From Flavobacteriaceae bacterium (lineage in GTDB: Bacteria; Bacteroidota; Bacteroidia; Flavobacteriales; Flavobacteriaceae), in assembly GCA_947488595.1 (NCBI GenBank), contig CANKZI010000023.1, positions 1 to 42,194 on the forward strand: a stretch of 42,194 nucleotides of DNA, in the 5' to 3' direction. The notes beneath the pieces are model-generated. The model made no database searches. It was not told the origin of the DNA and saw nothing but the letters and a program-made list of their open reading frames with translations. A program made the position numbers and the translations under genes. This document shows, piece after piece, positions 1 through 7,403 of this stretch (position 1 is its first letter; every line of letters starts with the position of its first letter).

Positions 1-990
1 TTCAATAAAACACTGGATTTTCCTGAATTTGACTTTTCGGATGTGAAGGGTCAAGAAAGTATCAAACGTTGTATGGAAATTGCAGCTGCTGGCGGTCATA
101 ACATCATTTTGATTGGTCCACCAGGCGCAGGAAAAACCATGTTGGCCAAACGATTGCCGAGCATTTTGCCACCAATGACTTTGCGTGAAGCACTCGAAAC
201 TACTAAAATTCACAGTGTAGCCGGAAAATTGAAAGAGGTAGGATTAATGAACCAAAGACCTTTTAGAAGTCCACACCACACCATTTCAAATGTCGCCTTA
301 GTTGGTGGCGGCAGTTATCCGCAACCTGGCGAAATTAGTATGGCGCACAATGGCGTTTTGTTTTTAGACGAACTGCCGGAGTTCAAACGTGAGGTACTCG
401 AGGTCATGCGGCAACCTTTGGAAGACCGAGAAGTTACAATTTCAAGAGCAAAATTTACGGTTACTTACCCGTCATCTTTTATGTTAGTGGCGAGTATGAA
501 CCCAAGTCCGAGTGGTTTTTTTAACGATCCTGATTCACCATCTACCTCTTCGCCACATGAAATGCAACGGTATTTGAGCAAAATTTCAGGACCGCTTTTG
601 GACCGAATAGACATTCATATCGAAGTTACACCTGTTCCTTTTGAAAAATTATCCGACAATAGGAAGGCCGAAAGCAGTATTGCGATTCGGGAACGGGTTA
701 CCAAAGCAAGAAATATTCAGTCAGAACGTTTTTCTGTATTGCAACACGTGCATTATAATGCCCAAATGAGCACCAAATTAATACGAGAATATTGTCAATT
801 GGATGCTACTTCATTGCAATTATTAAAAACGGCTATGGAACGACTGAACCTTTCGGCTCGGGCTTATGACCGCATTTTGAAAGTTGCCCGCACCATTGCC
901 GATTTGGAAGATTCTGAAAATGTTGTGGCTTCGCATATTGCCGAAGCGATTCAGTACCGAAGTTTGGATCGCGATGGTTGGTTGGGCTGA
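1..990 (+). CDS. comM: YifB/ComM-family Mg-chelatase-like AAA ATPase (5' truncated by window edge)
   Basis: The reading frame is open from base 1 (it begins [18 protein letters not shown]), so the N-terminal lon-protease-like domain lies outside the window. The GTG at base 43 is an internal Val, not a start. Visible parts are the Mg-chelatase AAA+ core with Walker A ([10 protein letters not shown]), Walker B ([11 protein letters not shown]), a sensor-like SMNPSPSGF segment, the arginine-rich [11 protein letters not shown] segment, and the helical Mg_chelatase_C domain ending in AIQYRSLDR. ComM proteins are known as hexameric helicases that promote branch migration when transformed DNA is integrated. 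The role here is inferred from family membership. It converges with glgC, and a hairpin lies between them. Confidence 0.93.
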   Translation, partial: FNKTLDFPEFDFSDVKGQESIKRCMEIAAAGGHNIILIGPPGAGKTMLAKRLPSILPPMTLREALETTKIHSVAGKLKEVGLMNQRPFRSPHHTISNVALVGGGSYPQPGEISMAHNGVLFLDELPEFKREVLEVMRQPLEDREVTISRAKFTVTYPSSFMLVASMNPSPSGFFNDPDSPSTSSPHEMQRYLSKISGPLLDRIDIHIEVTPVPFEKLSDNRKAESSIAIRERVTKARNIQSERFSVLQHVHYNAQMSTKLIREYCQLDATSLQLLKTAMERLNLSARAYDRILKVARTIADLEDSENVVASHIAEAIQYRSLDRDGWLG

Positions 991-1027
991 AATTACATTT
1001 TTAGTTAAATTTTAAGTGTAAAAAATA

Positions 1028-1071
1028 AGCACGAACTAGCACTCATTTAATCAAATGCTATAATTCGTGCT
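1028..1071 (-). terminator. Nested hairpin between comM and glgC, oriented to end the glg operon
   Basis: An 8-bp perfect stem (AGCACGAA at 1028-1035 with TTCGTGCT at 1064-1071) encloses a second stem (TAGCA 1037-1041 with TGCTA 1056-1060). Read on the minus strand it is followed by TTATTTTTT, as expected for an intrinsic terminator of the leftward glgA-glgC transcript. It may also stop comM transcription. Confidence 0.65.
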
Positions 1072-1113
1072 GACTACAATGTTTAATGGTCCTTTAAATT
1101 TTAAAAACAGTCA

Positions 1114-2385
1114 TCAAACCGTAAATCCATTGGGCAAAACTGCTCCTTTTTTTACTACAATTATGCCATCTTTTACCGTATAAAGTGGCGTGTTGCAGTC
1201 TTCAAGGTGATTGCCTCCAATTAATTTTACATTATTGCCAATGCGACAGTTTTTATCAACAATGGTATTGTTGATTTCGCACCCTTCGCCTATACCAATA
1301 TTCATGATATTATTGGTACTGTTGTGACTGATTTCTTCTAGATTTTGATAAAAATCGTTACCCATAAGATACGAATTGGAAACGCTACATCCTTTGCCAA
1401 TTCGACTTCGGATTCCAATTACCGAGTGATAAATTGTTGCGCCATTGATAATACAACCTTCCGCAATTACTGATTTGTCAATTGAAGTAGTGCCGGTAAT
1501 TTTTGAAGGAGGCAAAACCCTTGCACGTGTGTAAATTTTACTCGAATTATCAAAAAGGTTGAATTTGGGAATCTCATCGGTCAAGCCCAAATTGGCTTCA
1601 AAAAACGATTCAATATTTCCAATGTCGGTCCAATAACCTTCATATTGATAGCTTAATATTTTTTGTTTTCCGATGGCTTGCGGAATAATTTCTTTTCCAA
1701 AATCTTTGGTTTCTTGATTGGACATTAATTCGACCAATAAATCCCTATTAAAAATATAAATCCCCATCGAAGCCAAATAATGTTTGCCTTCTGCTTGCAT
1801 TTCTTCACTAACTTCCGAAGTCCATTCGGGCAATAGTTCGGCTTTGGGTTTTTCGATAAAAGAAGTAATAAAATTATCCGAATCGGTTTTCAGAATTCCG
1901 AATTCAGGCGCCTCCTTAGCATTTACTGGCAAAGTAGCAATCGAAATCGTTGCGCCACTTTGATGGTGTGCTTGAATCATTTCGTTAAAATCCATTTGAT
2001 ACAACTGATCTCCTGATAAAATCAAGGCGTAATCAAAATTATGGTTCATAAAATGCTGCATACATTGGCGCACCGCATCGGCTGTTCCTTGAAACCAAGT
2101 TGGATTTTCAGGTGTTTGCTCGGCAGCCAAAATATCAACAAAAGCAGTACTAAAATGACTAAAATGATAGGTGTTTTTGATGTGTTGGTTTAACGAAGCA
2201 GAGTTGAATTGCGTTAAAACAAACATTCTTTTAATATCAGAATTGATACAATTGGAAATCGGAATGTCAACCAAACGGTATTTTCCTGCAATTGGAACAG
2301 CAGGTTTGGAACGACTTTCTGTAAGTGGCGCTAATCTTGATCCTTGTCCGCCACCCAAGATAATGGCTAAAGTGCTCTTGTTCAT
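1114..2385 (-). CDS. glgC: Glucose-1-phosphate adenylyltransferase (ADP-glucose pyrophosphorylase)
   Basis: 423 aa, normal for GlgC. It makes ADP-glucose from ATP and glucose-1-phosphate, the committed step of bacterial glycogen synthesis in the cytoplasm. The N-terminal nucleotidyltransferase domain has the signature GGGQGSRLAPLT at about residues 11-22, followed by KPAVPIAGKYRLVDIPISN. A later IEKP loop and GYWTDIG segment bind sugar phosphate. The C-terminal left-handed beta-helix shows hexapeptide-like repeats (CIINGATIYHSVIG, CEINNTIVDKNCRIGN). It starts 4 bp after the glgA stop, so the two are almost certainly co-transcribed and translationally close. No branching enzyme gene is in the window. 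Confidence 0.95.
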   Translation of the reverse strand: MNKSTLAIILGGGQGSRLAPLTESRSKPAVPIAGKYRLVDIPISNCINSDIKRMFVLTQFNSASLNQHIKNTYHFSHFSTAFVDILAAEQTPENPTWFQGTADAVRQCMQHFMNHNFDYALILSGDQLYQMDFNEMIQAHHQSGATISIATLPVNAKEAPEFGILKTDSDNFITSFIEKPKAELLPEWTSEVSEEMQAEGKHYLASMGIYIFNRDLLVELMSNQETKDFGKEIIPQAIGKQKILSYQYEGYWTDIGNIESFFEANLGLTDEIPKFNLFDNSSKIYTRARVLPPSKITGTTSIDKSVIAEGCIINGATIYHSVIGIRSRIGKGCSVSNSYLMGNDFYQNLEEISHNSTNNIMNIGIGEGCEINNTIVDKNCRIGNNVKLIGGNHLEDCNTPLYTVKDGIIVVKKGAVLPNGFTV

Positions 2386-2389
2386 GTTT

Positions 2390-3805
2390 TTAGTTTTTTA
2401 AAGATTGGTAAACATTGCAATATTCGGTAGCGACTTTGTCCCAAGAATGGTCAATTTTCATCGCTGTTTTTCTGACTTCGTCAAATTTTTTGTTATCATT
2501 GAACAAATCAATTGCGCGGGTTATCGAGTAATTTACATCAAAAATACTGGCGTTATCGTGACAAATTCCGAATCCGCCATCGCCAATATCCAAAACGGTA
2601 TCCCGCAAACCGCCAGTTCTTCTTACAATCGGAATCGTGCCGTAACGCATGGCATACATTTGGTTCAATCCGCAAGGCTCTACCCGCGATGGCATCAATA
2701 AAAAATCGGCTCCAGCATAAATAATATGTGCTAGTTTTTCGTTGTAGCCTATGTAGACATTATAATTTCCACCGTAAAAATGTTGCAAACTTGTAAGTCC
2801 GCTTTCAACATTGGTATCTCCAGAACCCAAAATTAGAATATTAATTTCGGATGGATTTTGATACAAGGCTGTGCTACAAATTTCAGGAAGCAAGTCGGCT
2901 CCTTTTTCGCCAACCAAACGACCAATAAACGTAAACAACGGCTTATTAATATCAAGACCAAACTGTTCGCACAAATAGGCCTTATTTTTATTTTTGCCTT
3001 TTTTAAAATCTTTATCCGAAAAATGATGAATGAGCATTGGATCGGTTTTGGCATTCCATATTTCGGTATCAATTCCGTTTAAAATTCCCAATGATTTTGT
3101 GCGTTCGTAACGCAATAGGTTTTCTAAACCATTCGCATTATTGCTAATTTCGTCAAGATAACTCGGAGAAACCGTAGTGATTTTCCATGCACATTTTATT
3201 GCCGAAGCCAACGGATTGATTGTTCCTCCCCATTCTAAAAAACCAATCTTTGATGGATGAAAATCGGGAACATAATTCAATTTATCAAACCCAAACCGAC
3301 CTTGGTATTGCCCGTTGTGAATGGTTAAAACGGTTGGTATGGATTTTAGTTGTTGGTAATTGTAAGCATTTTGCACCATAAACGGAATCAAGCCAGTATG
3401 ATGGTCATGGCAATGCAAAATATCGGGATATTGATTGGTTTCGGTAAGCCAATTTAAAAAAGCAATTTGAAAAGCCATAAAGCGTTCGCTATCATCTTCA
3501 TACGAATAAACGTTTGGACGATCAAACAATTCTGGTATAGCAATCAAATACAATTCGAAACCCAATTGGTTGTTTTTTTCTTTTAAAACCGAATATGAAA
3601 ACTGAAAATCACCTAATTTTAATTGTCCTTGGTGCACCGTATCGAAGGTATTTTCGTTGGTAAATTTATTGTCATAACCAGGCACAACTACTTTTGCATA
3701 ATGACCTAATTGATTTTGGTATTTTGGCAATGCGCCAACAACGTCGGCCAATCCGCCAACTTTGGCAACCGGGTAGCATTCGGCACTAATATGATAAATT
3801 TCCAT
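2390..3805 (-). CDS. glgA: Glycogen synthase (ADP-glucose type, GT5)
   Basis: 471 aa, typical for GlgA. It transfers glucose from ADP-glucose to the growing alpha-1,4-glucan. The N-terminal KVGGLADVVGALPK (about residues 15-28) is the ADP-glucose-binding KxGGL motif. HCHDHHTGLIP, the LTIHNGQYQG segment and the C-terminal GT-B half with FIGRLVGEKG and MPSRVEPCGLNQMYAMRYG are also typical. It sits between the thioredoxin-fold gene (22 bp upstream) and glgC (4 bp downstream) on the minus strand, so the three probably form one operon read thioredoxin-glgA-glgC. Confidence 0.95.
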   Translation of the reverse strand: MEIYHISAECYPVAKVGGLADVVGALPKYQNQLGHYAKVVVPGYDNKFTNENTFDTVHQGQLKLGDFQFSYSVLKEKNNQLGFELYLIAIPELFDRPNVYSYEDDSERFMAFQIAFLNWLTETNQYPDILHCHDHHTGLIPFMVQNAYNYQQLKSIPTVLTIHNGQYQGRFGFDKLNYVPDFHPSKIGFLEWGGTINPLASAIKCAWKITTVSPSYLDEISNNANGLENLLRYERTKSLGILNGIDTEIWNAKTDPMLIHHFSDKDFKKGKNKNKAYLCEQFGLDINKPLFTFIGRLVGEKGADLLPEICSTALYQNPSEINILILGSGDTNVESGLTSLQHFYGGNYNVYIGYNEKLAHIIYAGADFLLMPSRVEPCGLNQMYAMRYGTIPIVRRTGGLRDTVLDIGDGGFGICHDNASIFDVNYSITRAIDLFNDNKKFDEVRKTAMKIDHSWDKVATEYCNVYQSLKN

Positions 3806-3827
3806 AATTTTTAGTTTTTTAAGTCAG

Positions 3828-4382
3828 TTATTTCCACTTGATGTTGCAACCCAAACTTGGTTTTTGAGGCGATGCTAAACTTCGGTTATAAATCACTGCG
3901 TCAATCGCATTTCTTAAATCGCTTCCGCTTAAAGGAATGCCATTTCCAGGACGCGAATCGTCTAATTGTCCGCGATAAAACAATTTATTTTGTGCATCAA
4001 ACAGAAAAAAATCGGGCGTGCAAGCGGCATCAAAAGCTTTTGCGACATCTTGGCTTTGATCGTATAAATAAGGAAAATCAATTTTGTGTTTGAAAGCGAA
4101 TTCGGTCATTAATTCGGGCGCATCTTGCGGATATTGAATCACATCATTACTAGAAATTGCGATTATTCCCAAACCTTGAACGCGATAATCGTTGGCTATC
4201 ATAACTATTTCTTCGATTACATGAAGTACAAAAGGGCAGTGGTTGCAAAGGAACATTACTAAGGTGCCTTTGCTTCCTTTTAATATTTCAAACGAATAAT
4301 TGTAGTTAGAATTCGTATCTTTTAAGTCAAATTCTGGAGCCAAAGTGCCTATTGGAGGCATGGCAGAAACAGTTTGAGCCAT
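3828..4382 (-). CDS. Thioredoxin-fold (redoxin/AhpC-TSA-like) protein
   Basis: 184 aa with no signal peptide, so it is probably cytoplasmic. A redoxin-type start (PPIGTLAPEFDLKD) is followed by a strand and a CxxC site, Cys46-Asn-His-Cys49 in FLCNHCPF. Further on is the cis-Pro-like segment AACTPDFFLFD, the usual partner of the active site. Two extra cysteines occur, in AACTPD and near the C terminus (LGCNIKWK). The family resembles thioredoxin-like proteins annotated as thiol oxidoreductase or peroxiredoxin-like. The substrate is unknown. It is the first gene of the apparent glgA-glgC operon, which raises the possibility of redox control of glycogen synthesis. That link is inference from position only. 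Confidence 0.85.
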   Translation of the reverse strand: MAQTVSAMPPIGTLAPEFDLKDTNSNYNYSFEILKGSKGTLVMFLCNHCPFVLHVIEEIVMIANDYRVQGLGIIAISSNDVIQYPQDAPELMTEFAFKHKIDFPYLYDQSQDVAKAFDAACTPDFFLFDAQNKLFYRGQLDDSRPGNGIPLSGSDLRNAIDAVIYNRSLASPQKPSLGCNIKWK

Positions 4383-4533
4383 TTTGTGTGAATTACTTTT
4401 CTACCAAATTACGATAAAAATCAATTCGAAAAATGAAATTATAATTTTTTAAACCTTTTTTTTAAAGAGGAACATGCAAATACTATTTTTATTATGATTG
4501 CTTACAGGTTTTAGCAATACTATTTTTTTAATT

Positions 4534-5421
4534 TTATGAATGAATAAACTCAATCATATCCTGATTGAGTTTTTCTTTGTGTGTAAAAAATAAACCATGT
4601 GGCGCACCTTCATATATAATTAATCGGCTATTCGGAATCAAAGCAGCCGCTTTTTTTGACGAAATGGCAATCGGAACCGTTGTGTCTTCATCACCGTGAA
4701 TAATTAATGTTGGTACATTTACAGTGGTCATTTCTTCGCGAAAATCGGTTGTCGAAAACGCTTTTGCGCAAGCCAGTGTTGCATGTGGCGAGGCCATAGA
4801 AGCCAGCATTTTGTAATTGTCTAATAGCGAAGAACTGATTGGATTATTTAAAAAATTTACACCAAAAAAATCTTTACCAAAACCATCTAAAAAATCAAGT
4901 CGGTCATCTTTAATTTTGGCTTCGGTTGCATCAAATTTTTCTTTTGGAGTACCTTCGGGGTTGTCTTCGGTTTTTAATAAGAAGGGCGTAACTGATGAAA
5001 CCAAGATGGCTTTTGAAACCCCTTTTCCGCCATAACGGCTAAAGTAACACACTACTTCGCCACCACCCATCGAAAATCCAACCAGTGTGATATCGGACAA
5101 TTGCAATGCGTCGATTATGGTTTTTAGATCATCGGTCATCGTGTCATAATCATAGCCGTTCCATGGTTGCGATGATTTTCCGAAACCTCGTCGGTCATAA
5201 GCAATCACACGACAGTTGTTGTTAACGAGCGCTTCAATTTGGTACTCCCACATTTCGTTCGACAAAGGCCAACCGTGAATTAAAATAACAGGTTTGCCAT
5301 TACCATAATCTCGAATTCTCAAATTCACATTGGGTTCGGTTGTGATGTATTCATTTTTAGCAGTGCCGTTTTGTGCTACAAACTCTTTAGAGGATGAAGG
5401 CGTTGTGTTGTTGTTTTTCAT
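4534..5421 (-). CDS. Alpha/beta hydrolase, non-heme haloperoxidase/arylesterase-like
   Basis: 295 aa. The alpha/beta hydrolase fold is clear. The oxyanion-hole motif HGWPLS starts at His49. The nucleophile elbow GFSMGGGE has Ser117, the acid is Asp246 in HGDEDTTVP, and His275 in GAPHGLFFTH completes the triad. The closest recognisable group is the cofactor-free chloroperoxidase/aryl esterase family, whose true substrates are often esters. An N-terminal stretch of about 25 polar residues (NNNTTPSSS) precedes the fold and is not an obvious signal peptide. Its own transcription unit is likely, as 151 bp separate it from the next minus-strand gene. The last codons contain a perfect 11-bp inverted repeat (4546-4572). 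Confidence 0.88.
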   Translation of the reverse strand: MKNNNTTPSSSKEFVAQNGTAKNEYITTEPNVNLRIRDYGNGKPVILIHGWPLSNEMWEYQIEALVNNNCRVIAYDRRGFGKSSQPWNGYDYDTMTDDLKTIIDALQLSDITLVGFSMGGGEVVCYFSRYGGKGVSKAILVSSVTPFLLKTEDNPEGTPKEKFDATEAKIKDDRLDFLDGFGKDFFGVNFLNNPISSSLLDNYKMLASMASPHATLACAKAFSTTDFREEMTTVNVPTLIIHGDEDTTVPIAISSKKAAALIPNSRLIIYEGAPHGLFFTHKEKLNQDMIEFIHS

Positions 5422-5551
5422 GTCTTTTTTTGCAGTATTTTGGTTTCTTTAACGACAAACAAAATTTATATTTGTTAAAAAAAGTGCACTTCAAAATTGA
5501 TGTTTTTATCAAAAAATTATTTACAGTATTAAGTAGAAATATTACATAATT

Positions 5552-5896
5552 ATGAGTAAAATGGAATTAAATTGGGAAACATTCGAAAAAGTAAAAATGT
5601 GTGTCGGGACAATAATCGAGGTCAATGATTTTCTTAAAGCCAGAAAACCCGCTTATCAGTTGACAATTGATTTTGGAGAAACCATTGGCGTATTAAAATC
5701 GTCGGCACAAATTACACAACGATATAAAAAAGAAGATTTAATGCACAAACAAATTGTAGCAGTGGTCAATTTTCCAAAAAAGCAAATTGGCACTTTCATG
5801 AGCGAATGTTTGGTACTTGGCGCGGTAGGCGCGGAGGGTGATGTAGTTTTATTGACTACAGATTCAAAAGTGGAAAACGGATTGCAAATAGGTTAA
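5552..5896 (+). CDS. csaA: CsaA-like tRNA-binding domain protein
   Basis: 114 aa, the full length of a stand-alone tRNA_bind (OB-fold, EMAP-II-like) protein. Recognisable parts are VGTIIEVNDFLKARKPAYQL, IGVLKSSAQIT, VVNFPKKQIGTFMSECLVLGA and VLLTTDSKVENGLQIG, which match the CsaA family. CsaA was described in Bacillus as a chaperone-like protein, and the fold binds tRNA. Met4 is an alternative start, and neither has a clear Shine-Dalgarno sequence, as usual in this phylum. It lies between divergent and convergent unrelated genes, so it is probably monocistronic. The stop is 2 bp from the stop of the opposing membrane-protein gene. Confidence 0.9.
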   Translation: MSKMELNWETFEKVKMCVGTIIEVNDFLKARKPAYQLTIDFGETIGVLKSSAQITQRYKKEDLMHKQIVAVVNFPKKQIGTFMSECLVLGAVGAEGDVVLLTTDSKVENGLQIG

Positions 5897-5897
5897 T

Positions 5898-6815
5898 TTA
5901 GACTTCAAAGGAATTGGTTTTTTTGGCTTCCATAATTTCAAATTGGTTGTGAATCCAAAGTATAAAAACACCAAACAAAACCGCAATAACAATTAAAATG
6001 GTGTTCAATATTCCTTCAGTGCCAAATGAAAGTTTGATGATAATGGTAGAAATCATAAAGCCCGAATTGCGAATCACTTTACTGAATTTATCGGTAATAA
6101 AAAAGGAGAATAAAAGCAACAAAACTTCTACTAAAATTAAGATTGTAAAAAATTCGTCGAAAAATATTTTGTTAATGTCTTTAATGTTTTTTACCATTTC
6201 AGAAATAGAAAAAAAGCTTTCGAAAATCCAATTTCCCAAACTGTATAATGAAAGAACAAAAAATATTGGAATCAAAATTACCGCAAAAATATTTTTCAGT
6301 TTTATAAATTGGGTTACTTCTAATGATTTTTGTATGACTGCTTTACTAATTTCGTTGGTGCGATTCAACTTATAAAATACATATATAAAATAAAATAAAA
6401 TGAGCGTCGCAAATAAATCGAAAGCAAGGAGTTGGTTTCCTTTTATTGCAAACCAATCTTCGGTTAGTTTTAAATTAGCAAGATCTTTAAAAATGCGACG
6501 AATTACAATCAAAGTTATAATTTCGTATTGTTTACCTATATATACTGTAGTCGATTTTGGCAAATAGTAAACCAAAAGATAAACTTCATAAATTAATATA
6601 AAGGAGAACGGCGTATAAATTGCTGCAATGGGATTGCTTAATAATTTTGAGGTAGTTTTAAAATGAATAATATCAAAATCAACCAAGGCAATCAGCACCA
6701 AATGAAGTAGAAAACTAATTATGGCTATGGAAACAAAAAAAATTTCGCAATTTTTTTTTGTTTTTTCGGATAACAATTTTGAATAAAAGGAAGTAAAAAC
6801 AGCATTGCTATCCAT
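5898..6815 (-). CDS. Hypothetical polytopic membrane protein
   Basis: 305 aa, family not recognised. By eye there are about six or seven hydrophobic segments, near residues 25-45, 65-85, 130-150, 170-195, 220-240, 250-265 and 268-288, joined by short basic loops (TKKNCEIF, IRRIFKDL, DKFSKVIRN). There is no signal peptide, enzyme motif or obvious transporter signature. The start MDSNAVFTSF follows an A+T-rich gap, and no alternative looks better. The stop is 2 bp from the csaA stop (convergent). Its promoter region adjoins a strong hairpin at 6845-6880 that separates it from the upstream ABC exporter-PUR unit, so it is probably transcribed alone. Confidence 0.7.
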   Translation of the reverse strand: MDSNAVFTSFYSKLLSEKTKKNCEIFFVSIAIISFLLHLVLIALVDFDIIHFKTTSKLLSNPIAAIYTPFSFILIYEVYLLVYYLPKSTTVYIGKQYEIITLIVIRRIFKDLANLKLTEDWFAIKGNQLLAFDLFATLILFYFIYVFYKLNRTNEISKAVIQKSLEVTQFIKLKNIFAVILIPIFFVLSLYSLGNWIFESFFSISEMVKNIKDINKIFFDEFFTILILVEVLLLLFSFFITDKFSKVIRNSGFMISTIIIKLSFGTEGILNTILIVIAVLFGVFILWIHNQFEIMEAKKTNSFEV

Positions 6816-6844
6816 TATGATAAATATTTTTACTAAATATATAA

Positions 6845-6880
6845 AAAAAGTTCAAAAGCAGTATGGCTTTTGAACTTTTT
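6845..6880 (-). terminator. Very strong intrinsic terminator (15-bp perfect stem)
   Basis: AAAAAGTTCAAAAGC (6845-6859) pairs perfectly with GCTTTTGAACTTTTT (6866-6880) around a 6-nt loop. It has a T-run on either strand, so it could act in both directions. Genes on both sides read leftward. It therefore most likely ends the ABC exporter-PUR transcript and insulates the downstream membrane-protein gene. Confidence 0.85.
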
Positions 6881-6948
6881 AACTTTCGTTCATGATGAAG
6901 TTACTTCAACTTTTTTGATTAAAGCGAAAAAATCTATGCGACTTTATG

Positions 6949-7329
6949 CTAAATATCATCAAATTCAATATCGGTAAAACTCTTGTCAATATTTGATGTT
7001 GTTGTTTCCGATTGCTCACTTTGGTATTCTTTTTTGAAATCTTTTTGGTGTCTTTCAGAAATAACTTCTTCGCCTTTATGGTTTAAAACATAAGATGTCA
7101 TTTCTTCTAAAATTTCAGAAAAGGCAGCAAAATCTTCTTTATACAAATAAATTTTATGTTTTTTGAAGTGAAAAGAACCGTCTTCTTCAGTGAATTTTTT
7201 GCTTTCTGTAATCGTAATATAATAATCGTCGGCTTTGGTGGCGCGTACATCAAAGAAATAAGTTCTTCGTCCAGCTCTTAAAACTTTTGAAAAAATTTCT
7301 TCCTTTTCTAACATTTCATTTTCTCTCAT
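6949..7329 (-). CDS. PUR-family DNA/RNA-binding protein (DUF3276)
   Basis: The chosen start is the Met of MRENEMLEK (126 aa). An in-frame Met 14 codons upstream (7371) would add MNTTLKAKQIDRRI, which does not resemble the usual start of the family. The conserved core RAGRRTYFFDVRATKADDYY and TITESKKF is the PUR-alpha-like single-strand nucleic-acid-binding repeat found throughout Bacteroidota. The C-terminal 30 residues are acidic and low-complexity. Its function in the cell is not established. It lies downstream of the ABC exporter gene on the same strand (32 bp by the upstream start), probably one operon ending at the hairpin 6845-6880. Confidence 0.88.
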   Translation of the reverse strand: MRENEMLEKEEIFSKVLRAGRRTYFFDVRATKADDYYITITESKKFTEEDGSFHFKKHKIYLYKEDFAAFSEILEEMTSYVLNHKGEEVISERHQKDFKKEYQSEQSETTTSNIDKSFTDIEFDDI

Positions 7330-7403
7330 AATCCTTCGGTCAATTTGTTTTGCTTTTAAAGTAGTATTCAAAAATGAGAAAAAAAACTCAAATGACCAAC
7401 GAT

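Noticed and set aside
3828..4382. A novel glycogen-linked redox system as a firm claim
   Set aside because: Only gene adjacency supports it; kept as a modest finding.
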